64,000 nt of DNA from assembly GCA_012064385.1 (NCBI GenBank), contig QRDG01000136.1, forward strand, positions 985,266 through 1,049,265. Reading direction: 5' to 3'. This DNA is from Puccinellia tenuiflora (lineage: Eukaryota > Streptophyta > Magnoliopsida > Poales > Poaceae). Positions 53,590-64,000 of the stretch are shown piece by piece (position 1 is the stretch's first letter; every line of letters starts with the position of its first letter). The notes under the pieces were generated by a model. That model saw nothing but the letters and a program-made list of their open reading frames with translations. It made no database searches and was not told the DNA's origin. The position numbers and the translations under genes are program-made.

Positions 53590-55816
53590 ATGGCCAGGAC
53601 CAAACAGAGCGCCCAGAAGAAGGCCGCCGGTGCCTCGCTCGTTAGGAGGCAGCCGCCTCCGAGGTCCGAGAAGTCGATGAAGAGGATGAGGAAGAGGAGG
53701 GCCCAAAGGAGCTAGGCCGCACCCCTCTCCCCGCGTCCCCCAAAGGAGAGGGGGAGACGTCCGCGGGACAAGAAGACGCTGGGGTAGAGCCGCCCCCCGG
53801 GCAGCCAGCTCCTCAAAGTCCGCAGGCGGGGCAGAAACCGAGGGGAGAAAACGAAAACCTCCCGCCCCCGATTCCTGCCGAAGACGGAGACGACGAGAGC
53901 GTGTCGATGCCGGACCCCTTCGAAGACCTTGTGGGGAAGCGGTGGGGCTTTTCCAGTGCTAAGCGGGCCCGAAGGTAACTCCGGTGCCTACCTTGATCCT
54001 TCCTTGCTTGATGGGAGCTGCGACAGCTCTGACCATCGCATGTGCGCTGCAGGTCCTCCGAGTCCGAGAGCTCCCGGAAGCGCGTCCGAGTGGATGTTGA
54101 CGTCGAAGCAGGGGAGGCTGCGGAAAGCTCCGCGGTAGCCGCAAGGGAGCATCCGCCTCCCAGCAGAGCCTCTCCGGGAGCGGAATCCCCGGAGGCAGGA
54201 GACACGGGGTCGCCGTCGATGGCAACGCGCACCCGGGTCGGGACCCGGCAGCCTCGGCGCCACCTCTAGGTAAAGCTACCCGGAGTCGCCACTGTTGTCC
54301 CCGGGGGACCCGGAGGTTCCTAGAGGTTAACACCTTGTTTATCGGTGCCGACCCTGAGGCGGGGGACTGCGCTGAGGACGATGGCGATGTTGAGTCCCCA
54401 GCGGCCCGCCCTGAAGTTGATGCCAACGGGACGGAGAAACGCGCCGGGGGCGAAGACGATGTTGAGCCCCCAGCGTACCGGTCCGATCCCAACGCGGAGG
54501 CCGAGCAGGCACCCGACAACACCCAGGCGTCGAAGCCCGCGAGCCCCCGGCCTGAGCAGCAGACGGCGAACCTGAAGCCATGGTTTACGCGGACGTTCCC
54601 CAACGTCAGGGAGTTCCTGGCCTTCGCGAAGGCCGAACTCAAGCAGCAGGAGCCATCACCCTCCTCCGGGGAGGAGGCTGTGCGGGCCCACGAGGAGCGA
54701 GTGGCGATGGAAGAAGAGCTGCTCAACGCCCGGGAGCAAAGACTGTCCAACCAGCAAAAGAAGTTGCAGGAGCGTCTCCAAGAGCTCGAAGCCCAGAAGA
54801 AGGCCTTCCTCGAAGCGGAGGAGGCGTACCAGGCCAGAGCGGCCCTCGACGAGGATCACCTGGAGTAAGGGATGCTGAACGCGGAGGGGTGGACTCGCAT
54901 GGAGGTGGAGGCGGCGATGGAGAAGACCGTCCGGGAAAAGGACGAGGTCATCCAGTCAAGTGATCGGAAGATCTCTAGACTAAAGGAGGACCTTGCCCAC
55001 GAGAAGAAACGCCGGGAACAAGCTCGAGAGGACATCCGGAGGATCCGAAGCGAGCGAGATGGCCAAGCGTCGAGAATAGCGGCCCTGTTGGCCACCATCG
55101 ACACACAGAAAAAAGGCCCTGGCCGCGGCCGAACAATCGAAGAATAACTTGGGCGCCCACCGATAAGAACTGGAGAAGAAGATCAGGACCCTGGAGGAAG
55201 CGGTGGAGGTCCGGGACGAAGCCGCCAAATGTATGACTATCGTGCGCCGAGACGAGGCCAAGAAGCTCGCCGAAAGCTTGGCGACTGCGGAGACGAGCAA
55301 ATCGCAGGCCCAGATCACGTGGGACCGCCATGAGAAGCTGTCCGATCAGCTCAAAGAGGTACAAAAGGACCTGGCAAAGGCCAAGTAAGCACATGCCAAG
55401 GAGACGAGTGACTTCTGTCGGCATCGGCAGGGGAACGACAAGATCCTGCTCCAGATGCACTCCTGGGTCTTGAAGATCATCGAAGGGCTGGCGGTGCTGA
55501 AGGTGAAGGGCCTACCTGCCCTCCCGACGGAGCGCTCCTACTCCCTTTGGTGTTACCCGTCGTTCTTGGAGCTCGTGGCCTCACGCATCAACGGTCTTAG
55601 GGACAGCGTGAGCAGAGCCACCCTCCAGGAAGGGAGGGTTGCTGCCCGGCAGGTGGCCACCCAGTTCGTTGCGGCCCTTCGGCGACATCACCAGCCACCT
55701 CCTTCCTTGTCCGATCTGCAGGGTCTCACCCCCAGATGCTGACCGACCCCGAGGTGACCCGCCATGTTAACGAGATCATGGAGCACTTCTCCCGCGAGGA
55801 TGACAACCAGTCCTGA
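53590..55816 (+). pseudogene. Decayed antisense coiled-coil gene of Gypsy element 2, histone H3-like N-terminus
   Basis: The ATG at 53590 opens MARTKQSAQKKAAGASLVRR and stops after 41 codons at 53715. The first six residues equal those of histone H3 (MARTKQ), and a lysine also falls at the K9 position. An intron with GTAACT and TGCAG borders (53975-54052) sits between basic patches KRARR and SRKRVRV, where element 1 also has its intron and basic patch. Downstream frames (54335-54868, 54872-55147, 55203-55388, 55455-55742) form E/K/R-rich coiled coils and a C-terminal region. In-frame stops at about 54866 and 55386 and shifts near 55110 break them. The Transposase_28-like domain of element 1 is missing. 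The function is unknown. Confidence 0.6.
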
Positions 55817-56562
55817 AAGCAGATGGAGCAACACCAAGAAACGTGAACTGTGGTTTGCATATTTTGTACCTTTCTGAATGTAAATAACCTTTCCCAGGTT
55901 TTATCTGTTTTATTGCACCCGTGGGGGCTTAACGCTCTCGGGAAAGGTTAATGAGCGTGAGAGCTAACCAGCCATGGGCACTCAGACGGATCTGAGCCAC
56001 CGACACAGGGCGCATCCCCCCAAGAACCCATCGTTTTTTGACCGCATGGACCTCAGCCCACGATTGCACTGCCCGAGGGAAACGGACAGCTTAGTCACGG
56101 AGGCGCCACCTCAAAACAACGCCCGCTTTCGTCTTAGCCAAGATGCATAAAATAGAAGCAACGAAGGAAAGGCCCGTGCAAGCACGTTTCATACTTAGCT
56201 TAATGTCGACCTCCTTTGAGCTATTTCAACAATTATTTTGTCGCGCTGCCGCCAGAGCGGGTCTTCTATGCCGCTTTTAAGACATAACTCTGCCCCGCCT
56301 GTGGTTACCCGCAGGGCTAGGGACTCCTGCTGAAATAGCCGCCTGCCCAGTCATCCTTACTGGCGCAGGACCATATTGCTGGGGCCCGTCGTCCCGGTCC
56401 TGAGACCTTCATGTTCCTGACGCCGCGTGAGGGCACGTCCAACTTGCTGACATTCTCATGATGCCGGTACGGAGACCCCTTTATTCTTGGTGCCGCTTGA
56501 AAGCACGCCCGCCTTGCTGACACCCTTGTTGTGCCGGTCCGGAGACCCTTCCTGGCTCCTTT

Positions 56563-57330
56563 TCATTGTTGCCCGGAGGCCAACCACTTTGCAATCCAAT
56601 ACTTTTGCGGCGGCCCACTCGGTCCCGGGTGTATTGTCACGATGTGACCCGGGAGATCCCATTCTGGCTGACTTTCGTTGAAATAGGTTCGATCCCAGTC
56701 AGAGGTAGTCACGGGTGGACCCATGGGGGTCGCTGGTGGTGAAAGCGAGTTGTCGGTTTGGGTGGAGGCGTCTGCAACAGTTCTTGATGACTTCTTCTTC
56801 TTCGGGGTTTTCTTTGGTTTTGAATTCAGAGGGCAATCCCGGCGGAGGTGACCAAGCTCTCCACAGATGTAACATCCCTCGTTCCTTGGACGCTTTTTGA
56901 GTTCACGGCAGTCATCGATATTGTGCTTGTCGGTTTGATGGAACGAGCACCAGGGTCCCAGTTGTCCATCTTCGCCCAACGGGAGCTGGACTTCTTGCGG
57001 CACGTATGGTTCGTCCCTTGCGACCTCAGTTTCTTGACCTTGAATCTGACGCTCCCCCTCCAAGGGGAGAGTCGACGGGGAAGTTTCCAAGCAGAGCTCT
57101 TCCTTCACCACACGCGTCCACGGGGAAAGAGGGGCGTCAATGCCTGTACTACTTCCCGGGGCTAAACCACTACCTGCAGCTGCATCGGCCCGAGCCACCG
57201 GGGGCACGAACCGAATCCCGCTAGTGAGACCCTGCGCGGATGGCGTCGCTGAAGCTTCCTCGGGGTCGAAGCCAAGTCCCGGGTACCGTAGATACTCCTC
57301 GCCGGACTTGGCCTTCTTCTTCCGCGCCAT
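56563..57330 (-). pseudogene. gag: Gypsy element 2 gag, zinc-knuckle part
   Basis: The minus-strand ATG at 57330 gives MARKKKAKSGEEYLRYPG; the frame is open upstream to 57531 but that part is low-complexity. The protein has the C/H cluster CSFHQTDKHNIDDC, like that of element 1 gag, and then a standard CCHC knuckle CYICGELGHLRRDC. A lysine-rich stretch follows. The capsid core seen in element 1 is absent, and translation ends at 56563 without a protease. It is a deleted gag that may only bind RNA. Confidence 0.65.
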
Positions 57331-57535
57331 CCCTACTAGAGAACTTGAGGTCAACGCAGACCCTGTCGATGACCTTGAGGTCGACGGAGACCTTGTCGAT
57401 GACCTTGAGGGAGATCGGGCCGAAAGATCTGGAGAACATGACGCAGATCTCCCCGAAGATCTCGAAGCCGATGAAGAACTTGAGAAAGATCTCCACGAAG
57501 AACACGAAGCCAATGAAGAAGAAATCAGCACATGC

Positions 57536-57555
57536 GCCCCCTACCTGGCGCGCCA
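57536..57555 (-). promoter_or_regulatory. Primer-binding site of Gypsy element 2
   Basis: TGGCGCGCCAGGTAGGGG on the minus strand, two bases inside the LTR. The same sequence and spacing occur in element 1. Confidence 0.65.
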
Positions 57556-57557
57556 GA

Positions 57558-58523
57558 TGTCGTGTCTTGGATCACGGACACCGGGAGTAAAGGATATCCC
57601 CTTTTTAGGTTCGGTATGGGGCGCAAAGGAGGCTGATGAACGTCTTCCGCCCGGGGGCCTCGTCTACACTCGAGATCTATGTACTAGCAAGCATCACAGA
57701 GACATAAGGAGTTTACCCAGGTTCGGGCTGCCCGGAGGCTAACAGCCCTACTCCTGCATGTCTGGATTGGGAGGTGTATCATGGTGTAGCTTTACAATGG
57801 TGGTCGCGGGTCAGAACCCGGGAGGTGTTGGCTAGAGGTTGGAGACGAGCAGATCCTGGCCCGGAGGAGATCACCTCTCGCCTACGCTACTTTTCGTCTT
57901 GTGCTACCGAGCCTCCGACTCTCTGGAAAATCCTTTTTTTCCCTTGGATGCCTCGGTCCTCCTTTTATAGGCTAAGGGGATACCACAGGTGCACCCTTGG
58001 GGCCGGAGGGGTTTTGGCGGGAAAACCCCTCCAGGTTCTCTTTAGGAGGCGACGTGGCCTCCTCTCGTCCAAGTATTCTTCTCAGAGGGGGTAGGTGAGG
58101 TCCCCCACCTTTTCCAGGGAGGGCGGACAGAGGCTGACAGCTTTTCCACCTCTGCCCCCCTTTGGAGCCTCCATCTTCTTGGCGTCCAAGTCTTCTAGGA
58201 GCCTCCAGCCTGGGTTGCAAGCTTATCCTCTTCGCGCCCTGGAGGTGGGTTCCCGGGGGTGAGTCTGGCCTCCTGCCGGGCGTCGGGGTCCCGGGACCTC
58301 CATGCCTGCTCCGGGTCGAGGGGGCCCCGGAGGGTCCCCGGGTCTTTTGCCTTGGTTGTCGATGTCGCGCACGTCGGGACGCCGTGGGGCAGATGGGGGG
58401 GGGGGGGGGGGGGGGCCATCTGCGAGTCTTGTGCCTTGGCCTTGAGTGCCTCCTTGGTGGGCCCATGTGCAATGGACCCACTTTGACCGTATCAGGTGAA
58501 CCCCATGTTCCACTGTTGCGACA
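57558..58523 (-). mobile_element. 5' LTR of Gypsy element 2
   Basis: 966 bp, with a TATA box at 57969-57963 on the minus strand. It contains an uninterrupted run of 21 G at 58395-58415. GGTGC follows at 58524. Confidence 0.9.
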
Positions 58524-58528
58524 GGTGC

Positions 58529-58980
58529 AATATGTGCAAGTTCACCTATAAATTTCTTTGCAAAAGATGCTACACAGCGCAACCTACATGTCCACTAATG
58601 TAGAGTCTAGCTAGGTTTGGGAGGCATTACGGAACATGTTAATACCCAAAGGCACTGATTCGGTACATGATTCCTAACTGGTTCGAGATGCAGTTGAGGG
58701 CTCCGTACAGCGCAGGTGCATGACGGTAAAAGAATCCTTCAGAAAATAAATCAGACGCCGTGGTCTTGCTAAAGTATCAAGAAAGCACCACAAATACATG
58801 TAAGCCTAACAGAATCATACAGATCCAATTTAATTAAGGACTGGTGGACTAATTAGTCATTGTTTCAAATATGTACGCGCTGCTAGCTTAGCAATTTCTG
58901 ACTCGTTGTACCATGAGACACTATGGGATCACGTATGCATTCAGGTGACACGTCCTGCAGAGACTCACGATATCTTTCAT
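58529..58980. repeat. Local repeat unit, copy 4, right part
   Basis: Resumes the unit broken at 52223: TTCACCTATAAATTTC, GATGCTACACA, GGTTTGGGAGGCATTACGGAA, AGAATCCTTC, then CAAATATGTACGCGCTGCT. It matches copies 1-3 in order. Confidence 0.55.
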
Positions 58981-61639
58981 AGCCTAAATGAAGTCCAGAA
59001 GCAAAACATTGTGAAAATATGTATAGTTACCAAGTTCACTGACAATATACAGGAGATTCCAAGAGTAACACGAATCACTTGATTAAAATTTTATTTCAAG
59101 TACTAAGCAACAAATGAACACAAAGAGATCCAAACTCTAGCTAGTGATAAAAGGATACACATGAATATTTTACACCAAGGTCTTTGCAATGAGGTACAAG
59201 ATTATGTCACGTCTGAACAAATAAAAACCCTAACTTTGGAAAATTGCAAACAAACCTTCGTATGATTTCACCTGAGTAGAAAGAAAAATCTCATATGAAC
59301 AGAGTTTTCCTTTGAATCAACAGACTCCGCTGAAAAAATAAATAAAGAAAGTGTACCCCACCAGATATAGTGTAACTGTCAGCAAACTCGCAAAGAATTT
59401 TGGATGGAAGCTCGGAGATGTCCACCGCCGCCAATAAAACCTTCCACCACGACAATACGTACCTGGCACCATTAAGGTCGAATCAAACGGATCCCGATTA
59501 TTGTGACCCTTCCGCAGTGAGATATGGCGGTGGGAGTATCATAGTGTTCAAGTGTAGCGGGCACCTTCTTATGAAAGGGTTGTTGTTGTTGTTGTCCTCT
59601 CATTGTTGAACGTAGATGGATTCTGAGTGCATGCGAAATATTCATGGGTTGGTGCTCTCTGGGCCTTCCGTAGACCAGGCGGTCTCCGAAGGTGACACAC
59701 ATCTTGCAATTGTGCTAGATTTTCATTCCCCAGCCATCAGCTACTCTATTCTATCATATGGAAATGGAAGGTCAAGATACAAAGGCAATCATCACAGAAG
59801 CCGATGTGAGAGGGAGCAAGGGAGAATATTGGTAGGAAATACATAAATGATGGATGCGAGATAGAGAGCCGGGGGGGGGGGGGGGGGGGGGGAGATGAGG
59901 TCTTCTACACCTCAAGAGAAATTTGGCAGATGTACACACCTGAAAGTCCATACGTAGGCACATGTTAGATTTTGTTTATTACGTCATGGATTTTCTAAAA
60001 AAATAAATTTGGCCTAGATATTGCATGCAAGTTATATTGTTTTGCCTGTCTTGTAGTTTTATCTACAATTCTTTTGTAATGTGTGTGAGCTTGGAATTCA
60101 AGGGTTATTGTCTGTATATTTGTAGCGAACATTTCAACTTGAAATTCAAGGATTATTGTATATATGTTTATACCTGGCTTTAATTTATGCTATCTTTTCC
60201 TTGAGCAAATAACTATTGAATGCTCAACATTTCGGTCCTAGTTCGTGACATGACAACTCCAACTATGTCGGTTTTCTCATATTGATGAATCCTTTAGATG
60301 GTTATTCTATTATACCGGATTAAATTAAAGATGCTGCCCTTATTTAAAGTGGGTGATGGAGAGCTCGATGCTTCAGTTGCTAAAAGAAAGTAGCCTCACT
60401 TTGGGGTGTACGTAGCGTTGCAGAGATGCATATCTGTGTACAATTGTAATCATATATGCAAGTTCATATCGATTGTATTAGGTAATCGATGAGAGTGTTC
60501 ACACAACGGTATATAGGAGAGCAGATTTCATGTTTACGATTTGGAGGCATAGAGGAATATGACGGCATTAGTTGTTTCCCATGTACGAGACAATGCTTTG
60601 CCCGTTGATGTTGCTCACATTGATTTTCCTTGTGCAACAATGAAAGTGGATGGAGTTAGGTCATGTCATATACAGGCATATGAATCCATTCAGATAATGC
60701 TAAACATGCATTTCAAATATCGTGTCGCTAGCTAAGTTTGATAAAGGTGACTATAATTGCTTGGCCACGAGATAATGTTCATCCGCTCTCGGAGCGAGGA
60801 GGTACCTAAATCCCTCAGAATTGCATGGACCCTAATATGTGAATACATGTGTTGTGGGAGGTGGAAACTTTAATACACAACTCCCAACTATGAACCACTT
60901 CGCATAAATCAATTGTCGCGTACAAAGATTTTTCACTTATACGGCTGACCTCCCACTTCGACGCCGGAAAGAATCTTGTGGCAACTTATGTTCAAAGTTA
61001 TTTTTCCATGTCCTATGACCTACCGTAAAAAATACAAGGAGAAAAGTTTATTGGTTTACCTCACCCAAATCACCAGTACTATTCCAAAATATTCCTTTCA
61101 TGTAGACAATTTATCTAATTATTGAATTCTAGCACTTCCAGTAAGATTAAGACATCCTCCCAATCCTAGCACTCTCATTTTTATCTGTAAGGCTTCTACC
61201 TATATAAAATAAATAAATAAGGGTTGTATGCATCTCTTCGATGCAGATATCGGGGTACTTCCCCGATTGAAAAAAAAAATGCTTCTACCTAGGCTTGTTT
61301 GTCCTTACACAAAGGATTACTGACAACTGACAATATTTTAGGCCAGCTTGTGACATGATAGCTCACAATATGTGCTTTCTCACCTATTGGCGGAGCCCTC
61401 GGTAGGGTGAATTAAGTCATCTGCCCTACCTCAATTGTTTCTTCTGCGAAGAGCCCTACGTCAAATTTTGCAGAAAAACAATATTTACTCGTACGCAAAA
61501 TTGATTGATCAATCAGCTGGCTGCTTCGCATGGACAATCACAAAGATTTGCCGTCGCCTAGAAATTGTAGACGATGTTAAAGCTTCATTGGAGAGACTGG
61601 CAAAATAATTTATTCTTTGACCTGCTTTGATGTATCATT
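58981..61639. other. Mostly unassigned AT-rich sequence with a G tract and a repeat fragment
   Basis: A run of 22 G lies at 59871-59892. At 60330-60560 there is a partial copy of the second local repeat family (CTTATTTAAAGTGG, GAGAGCTCGATGCTTCAG). A minus-strand stretch near 59340-59460 could encode a short hydrophobic peptide, without recognised family. No intact gene is seen. Confidence 0.4.
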
Positions 61640-62408
61640 TTCACGGTTGTTGTATATTGGACCTGATTTGGTTAAAGAAACGATCTTTATTTAAAGACGA
61701 CGTAGGAGTGCTAGATGCTTTTAGTAGTCGAGAGATATTTACCATCACCTTGGGCTCTAGCGTTCAAGAGATATTTACCATCACCTTGGGTTCTATTTTT
61801 TTCAAATGGATGTGTGAGTGTGCAACAACGATGTAGTAGTAGAACACATTACATGTGCTTGTGAGGCATCAAGGAATAGGGCGAAACATGATCTTCACAT
61901 AACATGAGACCAATAGCAGCAATGCGGCTATACTGTCAGCCTTGTTCTGGACCAATCCAACATCTGGTGCAGTTGTGCGTGCGAAGCACTTGAACAAGAA
62001 CAACGGGATTGTGCATGTGTGGTAGTATTGACCACATGTCGTTCAGTGTGTTTGCGCATGTGGGGATCGTCCGGTTGAACTCGCCGCAAGGCATGCGTTG
62101 CTGATCGTTCACTCCTGACGCTGCACTTGAAAGTGTAGTCTGTTTGAGCTGCATGGCAACCTCATATCTCACAACTTGCAAGCACAACTCGAAGAGCCCT
62201 CGTCGCCGGCAAAAATGACCTTCAATGTTCCTGCCGACGATGTTGACCCTAGTCCACTACACGGAAGGAGAATTTGGGTAGTTACAATCTTTGCGGACAT
62301 GTCTGGATCTGACGAAGTGACGATCCAATACTAGGCCCATGTCGAATTTTAGTATCAGACTCATTTACACACTTCCGAATAAAGAGTCAGTGGGATTTGT
62401 TCTCTTAA
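61640..62408. repeat. Second local repeat family, copy 2
   Basis: Diverged match to 36880-37640 in the same order of short blocks. An internal direct repeat GAGATATTTACCATCACCTT occurs at 61733 and 61769. It is cut on the right by a Helitron end at 62409. Confidence 0.55.
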
Positions 62409-62438
62409 CTAGAAAAATACCCCGCGCGTTGCAGCGGG
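62409..62438 (-). mobile_element. Helitron 3' end, minus strand
   Basis: On the minus strand a hairpin CCGCTGCAACGCGCGG is followed by GGTATTTTT and then CTAG (62412-62409) before T. This is the same form as the 3' end of the Helitron at 13043-14886. The element body extends to the right. I could not find its 5' TC end. Confidence 0.55.
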
Positions 62439-63912
62439 AATTTGTAGACATAAATTGTTGTTTATATGATAAGTTGGAAGGGGCGCAAAGGAAACGATCA
62501 ATAATCTTTCAAAATAGAGAATATGAGTTGTATATATATTAATGAGCACCGTGGGTACACACGAATTGTCGAGATAAAAAAAAAGTTGAAATATGATCAA
62601 GTAGGACTATTTTTTCACATAGAAAATCGTCAATTACAATGATGTACACTGATATGTACTAATGTAATTGTTCTCTTACAACTCAAGAAAAATCTTGGAC
62701 GACCAGCTTTGCAATTAGGAGGGCCATGAAAAAAATCAGTACAATGGGGACAAAAATTGAACATATTCTGTCTCGTCATTCACAAACCAATACCATGCCC
62801 GAGGTACCTGAAATTCAAATTTTAAAAGAGGCACCTAATATTTATCCATAATAACCGCTTATAATTATTATTATATGTGTCTGCAACTACCAGGTAGCTG
62901 AATGTTTAAGAGTGCAAAGATAAAAGAAAATTGTGTTCCACTCTCTGTACTCCTACCTAGGATGACAAAATCGCAGGAGCGTAACCAAGGGGAACATGAA
63001 ATACCGATCCGGATTATTGAGAAATTGATGTCGCTGCAGACTGTGCAAAAGTAGTCAAAATGCATCTCATCTGGTACGAACAGCGACCACGCCAACTGTT
63101 ACTGTATGCCGCACAATTTCTGTAAGAAACGGGCCGGGGTGCAAGGAGATTCAAAACCATCACAACTAAACTCTCAAAATAAATACGCAGTTTAAGAGGA
63201 AACGGAACATGAGAAATCAGCTACCCTAAGTCGGCACAGAAGCATGTTCAATCGACCAAACTAATACTAATAGACAGAACAGCAGGAGCATATGCGGCAG
63301 TGTTCATACAGGAAAACATGTTGAACATAAACTCTGTTTTCTTTTGGTACAACGGAGGAGATGCGTCGAGGCAAAAGGCGATGGGGAGATAGAGGCCCTC
63401 CATAACAGTGTGGTAGGAGGATAAATAGTCTGTGCAATAGATCTTGTTGGTGGAGCTGAACGACTCGCGTACGAACAGTTACTGGACTTGAATCGCCGAC
63501 AGAAGAATTGCTGAGCAAACGTTTAGGTTTCCATCTCATTGAATGAGGCTTGCTGAAACGTACACAACGTCGTTTTGATTTCTTGGAGGATCGACGGAGA
63601 ACATAGGTCATCGAGTCACCACCGATGTTAGTAGCTATAAAATGTCTCCGCTAGTTTAAATGATTGGATTGGCCTCCAGAAATATTACAGGGAATGAATT
63701 CAAAACAAATATTATGGAAATGCAACACAATGGGATACGGGAAAGGTAATGTTTTTCTTTGCTAACTGGGTTAATATTTGTGATCTTACACTTTTCGAGC
63801 AGCTCACATCATAGCAGAGAATGCCCCTACATCGAACAAAGTCCAGCAGTGAATCAATCACCTACAGTCCAGCTGGCTGGCGACCAGTAGCGGTTGAGAA
63901 ATCATCTGTCAC
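62439..63912. other. Unassigned sequence, possibly Helitron body
   Basis: Contains a 114-codon minus-strand frame (63611-63267) that is rich in R, S and C and that I do not recognise. It may be body and cargo of the Helitron ending at 62409. No helicase is seen. Confidence 0.35.
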
Positions 63913-63981
63913 CTTGACCGAGGCATCGTCGAGTGCAAGAGCCCTCCTGCTATCCTCCTCGACCTTGGCCCAGTTCCAAAG
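63913..63981 (-). pseudogene. Exon fragment of a CHIP-like E3 ubiquitin ligase (TPR region)
   Basis: On the minus strand a 69-base exon lies between an acceptor (TTGTGTAG) and a donor (AAG|GTGACA). It translates to NWAKVEEDSRRALALDDASV plus K. This is nearly the sequence at the end of the second TPR motif of plant CHIP, the Hsp70/Hsp90-associated U-box ligase. The usual next segment (GHYLLG) is not found within about 1 kb downstream. It is either one exon of a gene that continues beyond the window or a fragment captured by the Helitron whose 3' end is at 62409. A single exon cannot decide. Confidence 0.5.
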
Positions 63982-64000
63982 CTACACAACAGAACAGAAT

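Larger units (their letters stand above)
52224..58523 (-). mobile_element. Non-autonomous Gypsy element 2, 6.3 kb
   Basis: LTRs at 52224-53182 (959 bp) and 57558-58523 (966 bp) start TGTCGTGTC and end GTTGCGACA. They are visibly more diverged than those of element 1. The target duplication GGTGC is at 52219-52223 and 58524-58528. The primer site TGGCGCGCCAGG is at 57555-57544 on the minus strand, and a G-rich tract at 53200-53183 serves as polypurine tract. Inside are a gag fragment on minus and a decayed coiled-coil gene on plus. No protease, RT or integrase is seen. Shared primer site, LTR TATA context and antisense gene link it to element 1. Confidence 0.9.

Noticed and set aside
63267..63611. 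114-codon minus-strand frame as a further CHIP exon
   Set aside because: None of its three frames resembles the TPR or U-box parts of CHIP.
1..64000. tRNA, rRNA, riboswitch or bacterial-type operon features
   Set aside because: None seen. The only tRNA-like sequences are primer-binding sites of retrotransposons.

Overview
The window is a stretch of transposon-dense grass DNA, almost certainly from a Triticeae species (wheat, Aegilops, rye or barley). The evidence is a BARE/Angela/WIS-type Copia LTR, a Sabrina/WHAM-like Gypsy LTR with a tRNA-Asp-type primer site, a Caspar-like CACTA transposon of about 14.4 kb, Stowaway-type MITEs, Helitrons with the grass-type GTTGCAAC hairpin, and a nested TE-in-TE layout. 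I see no intact host gene. The only host-like sequence is a possible B3-domain exon (1.6-1.7 kb), a GC-rich gene-fragment-like block (31-33.4 kb) and one exon resembling the TPR part of the E3 ligase CHIP at the right edge.

Layout. 1-1566: the 5' end of a minus-strand Gypsy element (gag start, duplicated primer site, LTR). 2399-15603: a duplicated locus. A solo Gypsy LTR (2404-3460, TSD TAAAT on both sides) and a 3'-truncated, LTR-bearing copy of the same family (4493-12731) are both followed by TAAAT and the same roughly 1 kb of flanking DNA. The second copy of that flank holds a 1,844-bp Helitron, and the first copy preserves its empty site. The Gypsy element carries gag and protease on the minus strand but no reverse transcriptase or integrase. 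On the opposite strand it carries a spliced, uninterrupted 1,165-codon gene. 16464-30901: a CACTA element with a broken TNPD transposase, a second gene with an Ulp1-like region, and an N-marked tandem duplication that may be an assembly artefact. 30902-42628: gene-fragment-like GC-rich DNA, CACTA and Helitron ends, a broken Gypsy 5' end, and diverged copies of an unidentified local repeat. 42629-49880: a BARE-type LTR split by a complete Copia element (43703-49055) whose 129-bp LTRs are identical. 49885-52223: a CACTA terminus and more copies of the local repeat. 52224-58523: a second, older non-autonomous Gypsy element (TSD GGTGC) with the same design as the first: gag on minus, coiled-coil gene on plus. 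58529-64000: local-repeat copies, a Helitron 3' end and the CHIP-like exon.

How the parts relate. The two Gypsy elements share primer-site sequence, LTR TATA context, gag zinc motifs and a convergent antisense gene with its own TATA-like box and an intron at a corresponding place. They look like related members of one non-autonomous group that would need pol proteins from another element. The antisense gene of the second element opens with a copy of the first residues of the histone H3 tail, which is the most unexpected single signal here. Many coding frames are broken by one-base shifts even where LTRs are identical, so part of the damage may be sequencing error.
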